Position numbers and translations under genes: made by a program. Below the pieces are notes generated by a model, which was given only the letters and a program-made list of their open reading frames with translations, made no database searches and was not told where the DNA came from. This document shows positions 1-7,699 of a stretch of DNA of 63,851 nt, in pieces. Source of the DNA: Microbacteriaceae bacterium PS02067 (GTDB taxonomy: Bacteria; Actinomycetota; Actinomycetes; Actinomycetales; Microbacteriaceae); NCBI GenBank assembly GCA_029960085.1, contig JASCPG010000007.1, positions 1 to 63,851 on the forward strand, in the 5' to 3' direction. The number at the start of each line of letters is the position of its first letter. Within the stretch, counting starts at the first letter, position 1.

Positions 1-1313
1 CGTCTGCAGCCGCCGGCGGCAGTCGCCGCGCCGCCCGCAACGCGCAGCGCGCCGCCGAAGCCGCGGCCGCCCGCAACGCACCTTCGCGGCCGAGCGCCGC
101 AGAGACCGCCGAAGCACGCCAGTCACAGACCCTGGAAGGGCTCTTCTCCGAACCGGACGCCGACCACCGGGCACGCGAGGCGCGCAACAAGCGCGACCGC
201 CGCAAGAGCCGCATCGCGGGGTGGATCGTTTTCGCGGTCATCCTCGCGATCCTCGGCGGGATCGTCGGCGGCGGCTTCTTCGTGTGGAACACCTACGAGG
301 ACAAGATCCGCGCCTTCATGGGGTGGGAGGAGCCGAAGGACTACGCCGAAGGCGAGGCGACCGGACAGGTCACCGTGACGATCGTCTCGGGCGACACCGG
401 CTCGACGATCTCGAAGACACTCTTCGACGCGGGCGTCACGAAGACGCAGACCGCCTTCTACGACTATCTCAGGTCGTCGGGCCAGGACCCCACGTTCTTC
501 CCCGGCGCCTACACGCTGCAGCAGAAGATGACGTCCGCGGCGGCCCTCGCGGCGCTCATGGACCCGGCGAACAAGCAGGAGCACACGGCGCAGCTGCGCG
601 AAGGCCTCACCGTCGCGCAGAGTCTCACGATCCTCTCGGAGGGGCTCGGCATCCCCCTCGCAGATCTGCAGGCTGCGGCGGCCGACCCGGCCGCCTACGG
701 CGTGACTCCGAACCCCGAGGTCGTCGCCGCGGGCGGTGAACCGCTCGAAGGGTGGCTCTTCCCCGCGACGTACACGTTCGATCCGGGCGTCACCGCGCAG
801 GATGTCATCTCGACCCTCGTCAAGCGCACCGTCACCTCGCTCGACAAGGCGGGGGTCCCCGTCGAGGATCGTCAGCGGATCCTGACGATCGCCTCGATCA
901 TCCAGCGCGAGGCGCGCTTCGAGGCCGACTTCTACAAGGTGTCGCGCGTCATCCAGAACCGTCTCGTGCCGGGGAACAAGGACACGCTCGGCAAGCTGCA
1001 GATGGACTCGACGGCGCAGTACGGCTTCGGTGAGATGCACGACGGAACCGCGAGCAGCTCGAAGGAGGCGCTCGAGGACGACAACCCGTGGAACACCTAC
1101 GTCCGCACGGGACTGCCGGCCGGACCCATCGCCAACCCGGGCGACACCGCGATCGACGCAGCGATGCACCCCGCCGACGGATCGTGGCTGTACTTCGTGA
1201 CCGTCAATCTCGAGACCGGCGAGACGGTGTTCAGCGACACGTACGCCGAGCACCAGAAAGCGGTCGCGCAGTGGCAGGAGTGGTGCAAGGCCAACGACAG
1301 CGCCGACTGCTGA
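1..1313 (+). CDS. mltG: Endolytic murein transglycosylase MltG (5' end outside window)
   Basis: The frame is open from base 3 of the window, so the true start lies to the left; 436 codons are present. The visible N-terminus is an Ala/Arg-rich cytoplasmic tail, followed by one membrane segment (about bases 214-285, IAGWIVFAVILAILGG). A LysM-like YceG region comes next, then the catalytic stretch ASIIQREARFE, whose Glu corresponds to the MltG active-site Glu. MltG cleaves nascent glycan strands at the outer face of the membrane and is thought to set strand length. The long charged N-terminal tail is usual in actinobacteria. The next gene, aroE, starts one base after the stop, which suggests co-transcription. 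Confidence 0.93.
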   Translation, partial: SAAAGGSRRAARNAQRAAEAAAARNAPSRPSAAETAEARQSQTLEGLFSEPDADHRAREARNKRDRRKSRIAGWIVFAVILAILGGIVGGGFFVWNTYEDKIRAFMGWEEPKDYAEGEATGQVTVTIVSGDTGSTISKTLFDAGVTKTQTAFYDYLRSSGQDPTFFPGAYTLQQKMTSAAALAALMDPANKQEHTAQLREGLTVAQSLTILSEGLGIPLADLQAAAADPAAYGVTPNPEVVAAGGEPLEGWLFPATYTFDPGVTAQDVISTLVKRTVTSLDKAGVPVEDRQRILTIASIIQREARFEADFYKVSRVIQNRLVPGNKDTLGKLQMDSTAQYGFGEMHDGTASSSKEALEDDNPWNTYVRTGLPAGPIANPGDTAIDAAMHPADGSWLYFVTVNLETGETVFSDTYAEHQKAVAQWQEWCKANDSADC

Positions 1314-1314
1314 T

Positions 1315-2154
1315 ATGACGCGTTTCGAGGTGTGGGGCGACCCCATCGACCACAGTCTGTCGCCGCGGCTGCACACGGCCGCCTACGCCACACTCGGCTG
1401 GGATCGCGACTACGGCCGTCGGCAGGTGGATGAGGAATCCTTCGCCGCGCAGCTCGGCTCCCTGGCATCCGACATCGGTGGTCTCTCGCTCACCTTTCCG
1501 CTGAAGGGCGTCGCGTTCGCCGCGGCGACGTGGCGGGATGCCGCGGCGGAGCTCACCGGTGCCGTGAACACCCTCGTCCCCACCGCCACGGGCGGTTTCG
1601 ACGGGTACAACACCGACGTCGGCGGCATCGTCGCGGATCTTCGCACGCAGGGGATCGACGGCATCTCGCGCGCACGGATCGTCGGCGCCGGCGCGACGGC
1701 GACCTCCGCGCTCGTCGCCCTGCACGAACTCGGGGCCGAGGACGTCGACCTCTTCGCGCGGCGCCCGGAGGCCGTGGCGCCGCTCGCCGCCGTGGGGGAG
1801 CAGCTCGGCGTGCGCGTGTCGGCGCGGCCGCTGGACGCTCAGGCCTCCGACGCGCCGGAGCCGGTGCAGGTCACGATCGCGACCGTCCCCGGCGGCGCCG
1901 CCGTCCCGCCCGAGGCCACCCGGCGCCTCGCCGAAACCGGGGGCCTCCTCTACGACGTCGTATACGGCCACTGGCCGACGGCCCTCGCGGAGGCGTGGCT
2001 GGCCGAGGGCGGCCCCGCCGTCAACGGGCTCGGGATGCTCGTGCAGCAGGCGGTGCGGCAGATCCGCATCTTCCGCACCGGAGACCCGCACACCCCGCTG
2101 CCGCGCGAAGACGTCATCGTGGACGTCATGCGCTCGGCGCTCATGGGAGACTAG
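1315..2154 (+). CDS. aroE: Shikimate dehydrogenase
   Basis: 279 aa. It reduces 3-dehydroshikimate to shikimate with NADPH in the cytosol. Visible motifs are the shikimate-binding Ser pair (HSLSPRLH), the catalytic Lys in LTFPLKG (about residue 64), GAVNTL, GYNTD, a nucleotide-binding GAGATATSA loop, and GLGMLVQQA near the C-terminus. The ATG lies one base beyond the mltG stop, and aroC begins four bases after the aroE stop. It is the first gene of a five-gene shikimate block. Confidence 0.95.
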   Translation: MTRFEVWGDPIDHSLSPRLHTAAYATLGWDRDYGRRQVDEESFAAQLGSLASDIGGLSLTFPLKGVAFAAATWRDAAAELTGAVNTLVPTATGGFDGYNTDVGGIVADLRTQGIDGISRARIVGAGATATSALVALHELGAEDVDLFARRPEAVAPLAAVGEQLGVRVSARPLDAQASDAPEPVQVTIATVPGGAAVPPEATRRLAETGGLLYDVVYGHWPTALAEAWLAEGGPAVNGLGMLVQQAVRQIRIFRTGDPHTPLPREDVIVDVMRSALMGD

Positions 2155-2158
2155 GCGA

Positions 2159-3370
2159 ATGCTCCGCGTGCTCACGGCCGGCGAATCACACGGCCCCGAA
2201 CTCGTCGCCTTCCTGGAGGGCCTGCCCTCCGGCGTGCCCGTCTCCCGGGCGGCGATCCAAGCCGATCTCGCCCGCCGCAAGCTCGGCTACGGCCGCGGCT
2301 CGCGGATGAAGTTCGAGGAGGACGAACTCACGATCTCCGCGGGCGTGCGCCATGGGTTCACGATCGGAAGCCCCATCGCCCTCCGCGTCGGCAACACCGA
2401 ATGGCCGAAGTGGACCGAGGTCATGAGCGCCGAGCCGGTCGAGCTCACCGAGAAGTCCCGCGGACGCGGCGCGGCGCTGACCCGCCCGCGCCCCGGCCAC
2501 GCCGACCTCGTCGGCATGCAGAAGTACGGCTTCGACGAGGCCCGCCCGATCCTCGAGCGCGCGAGCGCCCGTGAGACGGCCGCCCGCGTCGCGCTCGGCG
2601 CCGTCGCCCGCTCGTTCCTCGGCGAACTCGGCATCCGGCTCGTGAGCCACACGCTCTCGATCGGCCCCGTGCAGGTGCCGGAGGGACGGCCGCTTCCGAC
2701 CCCCGACGACGTCGACGCGCTGGATGCCGATCCGCTGCGCTGCTTCGACCCGGAGACCTCCGCCGCGATGGTCGCCGAGGTCGACGACGCCAAGAAGGAC
2801 GGCGACACGCTCGGGGGCATCGTCGAGGTGCTCGCGTACGGACTCCCGCCGGGCCTCGGCTCGCACGTGCAGTGGGACCGGCGCCTCGACGGCAAGCTCG
2901 CGCAGGCGCTCATGTCGATCCAGGCGATCAAGGGCGTCGAGGTCGGCGACGGCTTCGAGACCACCCGCCGCCGCGGCTCGGCCGCGCACGACGAGCTGTT
3001 CACGAGCTCCGACGGGATCGTGCGCTCCTCCGACCGCGCCGGCGGCACCGAGGGCGGCATGTCCACGGGCACGCTGCTGCGCGTCCGCGCCGGGATGAAG
3101 CCGATCGCGACCGTGCCGCACTCCCTGCGGACCATCGACGTCGCGACCGGGGAGGCGTCGACCGCCCACCACCAGCGCTCCGACGTCTGCGCCGTGCCCG
3201 CCGCGGGTGTCGTGGCCGAGGCGATGGTCGCGCTCGTCCTCGCCGAGGCCGTGCTGGAGAAGTTCGGCGGCGACGCGATCGCCGAGACACGGCGGAACCT
3301 CGAGAGCTACCTCGCCGCCATCCCGGAGGGCCTCCACACGGCATCCGACAGCGACCTCTCGCTCGGATGA
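2159..3370 (+). CDS. aroC: Chorismate synthase
   Basis: 403 aa, typical for the family. It converts 5-enolpyruvylshikimate-3-phosphate to chorismate using reduced FMN. Family signatures are present: [14 protein letters not shown] at the N-terminus, [27 protein letters not shown], and the C-terminal [12 protein letters not shown] region. The start follows the aroE stop closely, and the stop overlaps the aroK ATG by four bases (ATGA). Confidence 0.97.
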   Translation: MLRVLTAGESHGPELVAFLEGLPSGVPVSRAAIQADLARRKLGYGRGSRMKFEEDELTISAGVRHGFTIGSPIALRVGNTEWPKWTEVMSAEPVELTEKSRGRGAALTRPRPGHADLVGMQKYGFDEARPILERASARETAARVALGAVARSFLGELGIRLVSHTLSIGPVQVPEGRPLPTPDDVDALDADPLRCFDPETSAAMVAEVDDAKKDGDTLGGIVEVLAYGLPPGLGSHVQWDRRLDGKLAQALMSIQAIKGVEVGDGFETTRRRGSAAHDELFTSSDGIVRSSDRAGGTEGGMSTGTLLRVRAGMKPIATVPHSLRTIDVATGEASTAHHQRSDVCAVPAAGVVAEAMVALVLAEAVLEKFGGDAIAETRRNLESYLAAIPEGLHTASDSDLSLG

Positions 3371-3894
3371 CCCGCGCCATCGTCCTCATCGGGCCGATGG
3401 GCGCCGGAAAGACGAGCGTCGGTCGACGGGTCGCCAAGACGCTCGGCACGTCGTTCCACGACAGCGATGCCGCCGTCGTGCGCGAGCATGGTCCGGTCGA
3501 GGACATCTTCGCGACGTACGGCGAGGATCACTTCCGCGATCTGGAACGTGACGCCGTCGCCATCGGGCTCGCGCAGGGCGGAGTCGTCGCGCTCGGCGGC
3601 GGCGCCGTGCTGCACGCCGACACCCGCGCGGCCCTGCGTGCGCACCGCGTCGTGCTGCTCACCGTCGCACCCGCGACGATCGAATCGCGGATCCGCGGCA
3701 CCCGGCGTCCGCTGCTGCAGGCGGAGGACCCGATCGCGCGCTGGCAGGAGATCTACGCGGCACGCCGGCCGGTGTACGACGACCTCGCCGACGTCACCTT
3801 CGACACGTCCTCGGGGCCGCTGCAGGACGTCGTCGACGCGATCGTCGCCTGGGTCCGCGGCGACGCCGACACACAGGCAGGAGTTGGGCAATGA
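3367..3894 (+). CDS. aroK: Shikimate kinase
   Basis: 175 aa. It phosphorylates shikimate at the 3-hydroxyl. The Walker A loop [11 protein letters not shown] is near residues 9-19; a substrate-binding Asp follows in HDSDAAV, and VALGGGAVL and the lid Arg in GTRRPLL are in their usual places. The ATG overlaps the aroC stop (ATGA), and the stop overlaps the aroB ATG in the same way, so translation is probably coupled on both sides. Confidence 0.96.
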   Translation: MTRAIVLIGPMGAGKTSVGRRVAKTLGTSFHDSDAAVVREHGPVEDIFATYGEDHFRDLERDAVAIGLAQGGVVALGGGAVLHADTRAALRAHRVVLLTVAPATIESRIRGTRRPLLQAEDPIARWQEIYAARRPVYDDLADVTFDTSSGPLQDVVDAIVAWVRGDADTQAGVGQ

Positions 3895-4973
3895 CCGAGA
3901 CCACCGTCATCACCGTCGCCGGGGAGACGCCCTACGACATCGTCGTCGGGCGGGGCATTCTGCCGCTCGTCGGCGACGCTCTGCCGGAGACGGCTCGCAA
4001 GGTGCTCATCGTGCACCCACCGACCCTCGCGGCGGAGGCCGCGGCGCTGCGCGAAGGGCTCACCGCCGATGGGACGCGCCAGGTGCTGCTCGCCGAGATC
4101 CCCGACGCGGAGTCGGGCAAGCGGGTCGAAGTCGCGGCGTTCTGCTGGCAGGTCATGGGCCAGGCCGACTTCACCCGCACCGATGCCGTCGTCGGGTTCG
4201 GCGGAGGAGCGGTCACCGACCTCGCGGGGTTCGTCGCGGCGACATGGCTGCGCGGCGTCGCGGTCGTGCAGGTGCCCACGACGGTCCTCGGCATGGTGGA
4301 TGCCGCGGTCGGAGGAAAGACCGGGATCAACACCAACGAGGGCAAGAACCTCGTGGGAGCGTTCTGGACGCCGACGGCGGTCATCTGCGACCTCGCGATG
4401 CTCGACTCCCTGAGCCGCAACGAACGGGTCGCCGGGTTCGCAGAGGTCGTGAAAGCGGGCTTCATCTGGTACCCGGAGATCCTCGATCTCATCCAGAGCG
4501 ACCCCGAGGCTGCTGTCGACCCGACCACGGCGGCATTCCGGCGCTGCATCGAACTTGCGATCCGTATGAAGGCACAGGTGGTCGGCGAAGACCTGCGGGA
4601 GGCGGGGCTTCGCGAAGTGCTGAACTACGGCCACACTCTCGGGCACGCGATCGAGCACGCCGAGCGGTATCAGTGGCGCCACGGCGCAGCCGTCGCGGTG
4701 GGGATGATGTTCGCCGCCGAGCTGTCGCGTCTGGCCGGGCGCCTGTCGGATGCCGCAGCCCAGCGCCACCGCGACATCCTGGAGCTCCTCGGCCTGCCCA
4801 CCACCTATCGCGCCGGAGCGTTCTCTCAGCTGCTCGCGACGATGCAGCGCGACAAGAAGTCCCGCGGGGGCATGCTGCGCTTCATCGTGCTCGATGAGAT
4901 CGGCAAGCCTACCGTGCTGCAGGCGCCCGACGAGTCCCTGCTGTTCGCTGCGTATCAGGAGGTCGGCGAATGA
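3891..4973 (+). CDS. aroB: 3-Dehydroquinate synthase
   Basis: 360 aa. It cyclises DAHP to 3-dehydroquinate with NAD+ and a divalent metal. Visible features are the NAD-binding GFGGGAVTDLAGFVA segment, PTTVLGMVDAAVGGKTGIN, AGFAEVVKAGFIWY, and metal-ligand regions NYGHTLGHAIEH and HGAAVAVGM. It overlaps aroK by ATGA, and its stop overlaps the aroQ ATG. In the pathway it acts upstream of aroQ, aroE, aroK and aroC. Confidence 0.97.
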   Translation: MTETTVITVAGETPYDIVVGRGILPLVGDALPETARKVLIVHPPTLAAEAAALREGLTADGTRQVLLAEIPDAESGKRVEVAAFCWQVMGQADFTRTDAVVGFGGGAVTDLAGFVAATWLRGVAVVQVPTTVLGMVDAAVGGKTGINTNEGKNLVGAFWTPTAVICDLAMLDSLSRNERVAGFAEVVKAGFIWYPEILDLIQSDPEAAVDPTTAAFRRCIELAIRMKAQVVGEDLREAGLREVLNYGHTLGHAIEHAERYQWRHGAAVAVGMMFAAELSRLAGRLSDAAAQRHRDILELLGLPTTYRAGAFSQLLATMQRDKKSRGGMLRFIVLDEIGKPTVLQAPDESLLFAAYQEVGE

Positions 4974-5428
4974 CGGCGCCGCGCCGGCTGCTGCTGGTCA
5001 ACGGGCCGAACCTCAACCTGCTGGGCACGCGTGAGCCGGACGTCTACGGCACCGCCACGCTCGCCGACGTCGAGAGCATCACTCGCGATGCAGCTGCGCG
5101 GCACGGCCTCGAGGTCAGCGCTGTCCAGAGCAACCACGAGGGCGTCCTGATCGACGCCATCCACGACGCCCGCACGACCTGCGCGGGGATCGTCATCAAT
5201 CCGGGCGGACTCACCCACACCTCCGTCGTGCTGCGCGACGCCCTGTCGGGCGTCGGTCTGCCGGTCGCCGAGGTGCACATCTCGGACGTCTACGCCCGCG
5301 AGCAGTTCCGGCACCACTCGTATGTCCGCGACGTCGCGAGTGTCCACGTGGTCGGTGAGGGCGTCGAGGGCTATGCCCACGCCGTCGACCTGCTGGTCGC
5401 GGTCATCTCCGGCCGCGCCGAGGGCTGA
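4970..5428 (+). CDS. aroQ: Type II 3-dehydroquinate dehydratase
   Basis: 152 aa, the usual size of the dodecameric type II enzyme. It dehydrates 3-dehydroquinate to 3-dehydroshikimate. The N-terminal LLVNGPNLNLLGTREPDVYG holds the catalytic Arg and Tyr. NPGGLTHTSVVLRD and EVHISDVYAREQFRHHS hold the substrate-binding and catalytic His residues. It overlaps aroB by ATGA and is the last gene of the shikimate block; a promoter-like element for efp follows. Confidence 0.96.
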   Translation: MTAPRRLLLVNGPNLNLLGTREPDVYGTATLADVESITRDAAARHGLEVSAVQSNHEGVLIDAIHDARTTCAGIVINPGGLTHTSVVLRDALSGVGLPVAEVHISDVYAREQFRHHSYVRDVASVHVVGEGVEGYAHAVDLLVAVISGRAEG

Positions 5429-5463
5429 GCGCCGCACGCCGCCGGCCGAGACGCGACATCCCG

Positions 5464-5469
5464 TAGAAT
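5464..5469 (+). promoter_or_regulatory. Candidate -10 element for efp
   Basis: TAGAAT, 51 bases upstream of the efp ATG, in the aroQ-efp gap. I see no clear TTGACA-type -35. The same hexamer precedes rpoZ, which supports a real promoter class. Confidence 0.5.
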
Positions 5470-5520
5470 CGAACGTCGGCTTCACCGGCGAAAACCCAAC
5501 GAAACGGAAACTCCACACTC

Positions 5521-6081
5521 ATGGCATCCACCGCAGACATCAAGAACGGCGTCGTCCTCAACATCGACGGACAGCTCTGGAGCGTCGTGGAGTTCCAGCA
5601 CGTCAAGCCCGGCAAGGGCGGCGCGTTCGTGCGCACCAAGCTGAAGAACGTCCTCACCGGCAAGGTCGTCGACCGAACCTTCAACGCGGGCGCGAAGGTG
5701 GAGATCGAGAACGTCGACCGCCGCGACTTCACGTACCTGTACAACGACGGCGACGGGTTCGTCTTCATGGACGTCGCCGACTACGACCAGATCACCGTCG
5801 GTGCGCCGACGGTCGGCGACGCGGCGAACTTCCTGCTCGAGAACCAGCAGGTGCAGATCGCGCTCAACAACGGCAACCCGCTCTACATCGAGCTGCCCGC
5901 GTCGGTCATCCTCGAGATCACCTACACCGAGCCGGGCCTGCAGGGCGACCGTTCGTCGGCCGGCACGAAGCCCGCGACCGTGGAGACGGGCTACGAGATC
6001 CAGGTGCCGCTGTTCCTCGAGACCGGCACCAAGGTCAAGGTCGACACCCGCACGGGTGACTACCTCGGCCGCGTCAACTGA
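5521..6081 (+). CDS. efp: Elongation factor P
   Basis: 186 aa, full length, three beta-barrel domains. EF-P relieves ribosome stalling at polyproline runs. The acceptor-loop segment [15 protein letters not shown] is present at about residues 29-43. No EpmA/EpmB-type modification gene is nearby, in keeping with the unmodified Lys reported for actinobacterial EF-P. The C-terminus ends in the conserved [13 protein letters not shown]. nusB starts 18 bases after the stop. Confidence 0.97.
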   Translation: MASTADIKNGVVLNIDGQLWSVVEFQHVKPGKGGAFVRTKLKNVLTGKVVDRTFNAGAKVEIENVDRRDFTYLYNDGDGFVFMDVADYDQITVGAPTVGDAANFLLENQQVQIALNNGNPLYIELPASVILEITYTEPGLQGDRSSAGTKPATVETGYEIQVPLFLETGTKVKVDTRTGDYLGRVN

Positions 6082-6099
6082 CGCACGGCGCCCGATCGA

Positions 6100-6510
6100 A
6101 TGAGCGCACGCTCCAAGGCGCGCAAGCGCGCCCTCGACATCCTCTATCAGTCCGACGTCCGCGGTGACGACCTCGCCGTGACGCTCGCCGCCGAGGCGAA
6201 GCGCGCCGCCAGCGAGCCCGCCCGCGAGGCGTCGTGGCTCTACGCCCGCGAGATCGTCGACGGCGTCATCGACAACCGGGACGCGATCGACGAGCAGATC
6301 GTCACGCACGCGCGCGACTGGAAGCTCGAGCGGATGCCTGCCGTCGACCGCGCGATCCTGCGGATCGCCGTCTGGGAGCTCCAGTTCAACGACGAGGTGC
6401 CCGCTGCGGTCGCGATCGACGAGGCCGTGGAACTCGCGAAGGAGTTCTCGACGGACGACTCGGGCGCGTTCGTGCACGGTGTGCTCGGACGGATCGGCCG
6501 CGCCGGCTGA
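6100..6510 (+). CDS. nusB: Transcription antitermination factor NusB
   Basis: 136 aa, all-helical NusB fold. It binds boxA RNA with NusE (S10) in rRNA antitermination. Visible features are the Arg-rich RNA-binding N-terminus (SARSKARKRALDILYQSDVR) and the C-terminal ELQFNDEVPAAVAIDEAVELAKEFS followed by GAFVHGVLGRI. It lies directly behind efp, the usual actinobacterial order. In many relatives pyrR follows; here a block of about 9.4 kb intervenes. Confidence 0.96.
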   Translation: MSARSKARKRALDILYQSDVRGDDLAVTLAAEAKRAASEPAREASWLYAREIVDGVIDNRDAIDEQIVTHARDWKLERMPAVDRAILRIAVWELQFNDEVPAAVAIDEAVELAKEFSTDDSGAFVHGVLGRIGRAG

Positions 6511-6568
6511 CGAGCCCTACTTGGGCCGCACTCGCGTATGAGGGCGGCGCCGGTGTGACGAGAGGGCG

Positions 6569-7633
6569 TCAGGAGACCGCGTCGAAGACCCCGCCGACGA
6601 CTTCGACCACGCTCCCGCCCACATCGACGAGGTCGCCGACGGCGAAGCCGAGTTCGACGAGGCTGCCGAGCGCATCGGCGACCTGGAGAAGCTCGGCGGA
6701 CGCCTGGGCGAGATCGCCCAGAGCGGCAAGGCGTGTGCCGTCGAGCTCGGCGTAGGCGATCTTCAGGTGCGCCACCCACTCGCGCTCGAGCCCGAAGACC
6801 ACGGCATACGGGAGGAGACGTTCGTCGAGCACGAAGGACTCGATCTCGTGACCCTCTCCGCGACGCGAGAGGGCGCCGTCGGGTGACTGCAGGAATCGGA
6901 GACGATCCGCCTCGGCGAGCCTCATGTACTGTCGCAGACCGTCGAGGTGACGCTGCCGCTCCTGCCCGGAGGGCGTCGGAACGCGACGCTCCCCGGGAGG
7001 CGTGATCCACAGGGCCGCGATGGCCGCGATGAGCGCCGCCGTGCACAGGGCGCCCACGAGCCACGCCTGTGCGGTCAGTGTGAGCGCGGCCGCAGCGGCG
7101 GCCAGCAGGAGAACCGGCCACGTGACCGTACGGAGGATTCCGCGGAGCTCGATGATGATGATGCGGTTGGTTCCCCCGTCGATCAGCCGCCGTCCGACGA
7201 GGTCTTTCGCCTGCGCCTCGACGTACGCACGGATGCGTCGCCCGACGGCCCGTCGATCCTTGGAGAACCGGCGCACGCGATCGCGGGGATGCCCTGGACC
7301 GAAGAGGGCCTCGAGAAGCTCGGTCTCTGCCCCGCTCAATTCCGCACCCTCGATGAGCTCGACACCGATGGCCATCCGGCCGCGCTGGCTGGTCTCGGCG
7401 ACGAGGCGGACCTTTCTGCGCACGGCCAGCTCGAGAAGACCCGCGGCGACGGCGCGACGCTCCCTGCCGACCAGGATCGCGTCGGGCACGACATGTGCGG
7501 TGCGTGCCGGGGGTTGGACGGGAGAGTACTCGACGACCAGCGCCTTCGGCAGGGCATAGGCGCGGCCTCGCGCGATCACCGCGCACACGAGCAGCGCGGC
7601 GGCAGCGGCGAGCATTCCGATCGCAAAGGGCAT
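6569..7633 (-). CDS. DUF2207-like membrane protein, C-terminal region only
   Basis: 354 aa, function unknown. One membrane segment lies at the N-terminus (AIGMLAAAAALLVCAVIA) and two hydrophobic segments lie mid-protein (VTWPVLLLAAAAAALTL and WLVGALCTAALIAAIAALW). After these come YMRLAEADRLRFLQSPDGA and DERLLPYAVVFGLEREW, which match the C-terminal cytoplasmic part of DUF2207 predicted membrane proteins. The large N-terminal DUF2207 beta domain is missing, so this is a short form. On the minus strand a TAGACT box sits six bases before the ATG, suggesting a leaderless mRNA. It is convergent with nusB and divergent from the SNF2 gene. Confidence 0.85.
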   Translation of the reverse strand: MPFAIGMLAAAAALLVCAVIARGRAYALPKALVVEYSPVQPPARTAHVVPDAILVGRERRAVAAGLLELAVRRKVRLVAETSQRGRMAIGVELIEGAELSGAETELLEALFGPGHPRDRVRRFSKDRRAVGRRIRAYVEAQAKDLVGRRLIDGGTNRIIIIELRGILRTVTWPVLLLAAAAAALTLTAQAWLVGALCTAALIAAIAALWITPPGERRVPTPSGQERQRHLDGLRQYMRLAEADRLRFLQSPDGALSRRGEGHEIESFVLDERLLPYAVVFGLEREWVAHLKIAYAELDGTRLAALGDLAQASAELLQVADALGSLVELGFAVGDLVDVGGSVVEVVGGVFDAVS

Positions 7634-7639
7634 CCGACC

Positions 7640-7645
7640 AGTCTA
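7640..7645 (-). promoter_or_regulatory. -10 box for the DUF2207-like gene, leaderless layout
   Basis: TAGACT on the minus strand, separated from the start codon by six bases. Transcription would begin at or next to the ATG. Confidence 0.55.
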
Positions 7646-7699
7646 CGAGCGGCACGGCCACGTCCCTCTGGACGCCCGACGTCGGTGGCACCGGGCAGG

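Noticed and set aside
6947..7699. Upstream extension of the SNF2 protein
   Set aside because: The extension lies opposite the well-supported DUF2207-like gene and has shadow composition; the family sequence begins near 7700.
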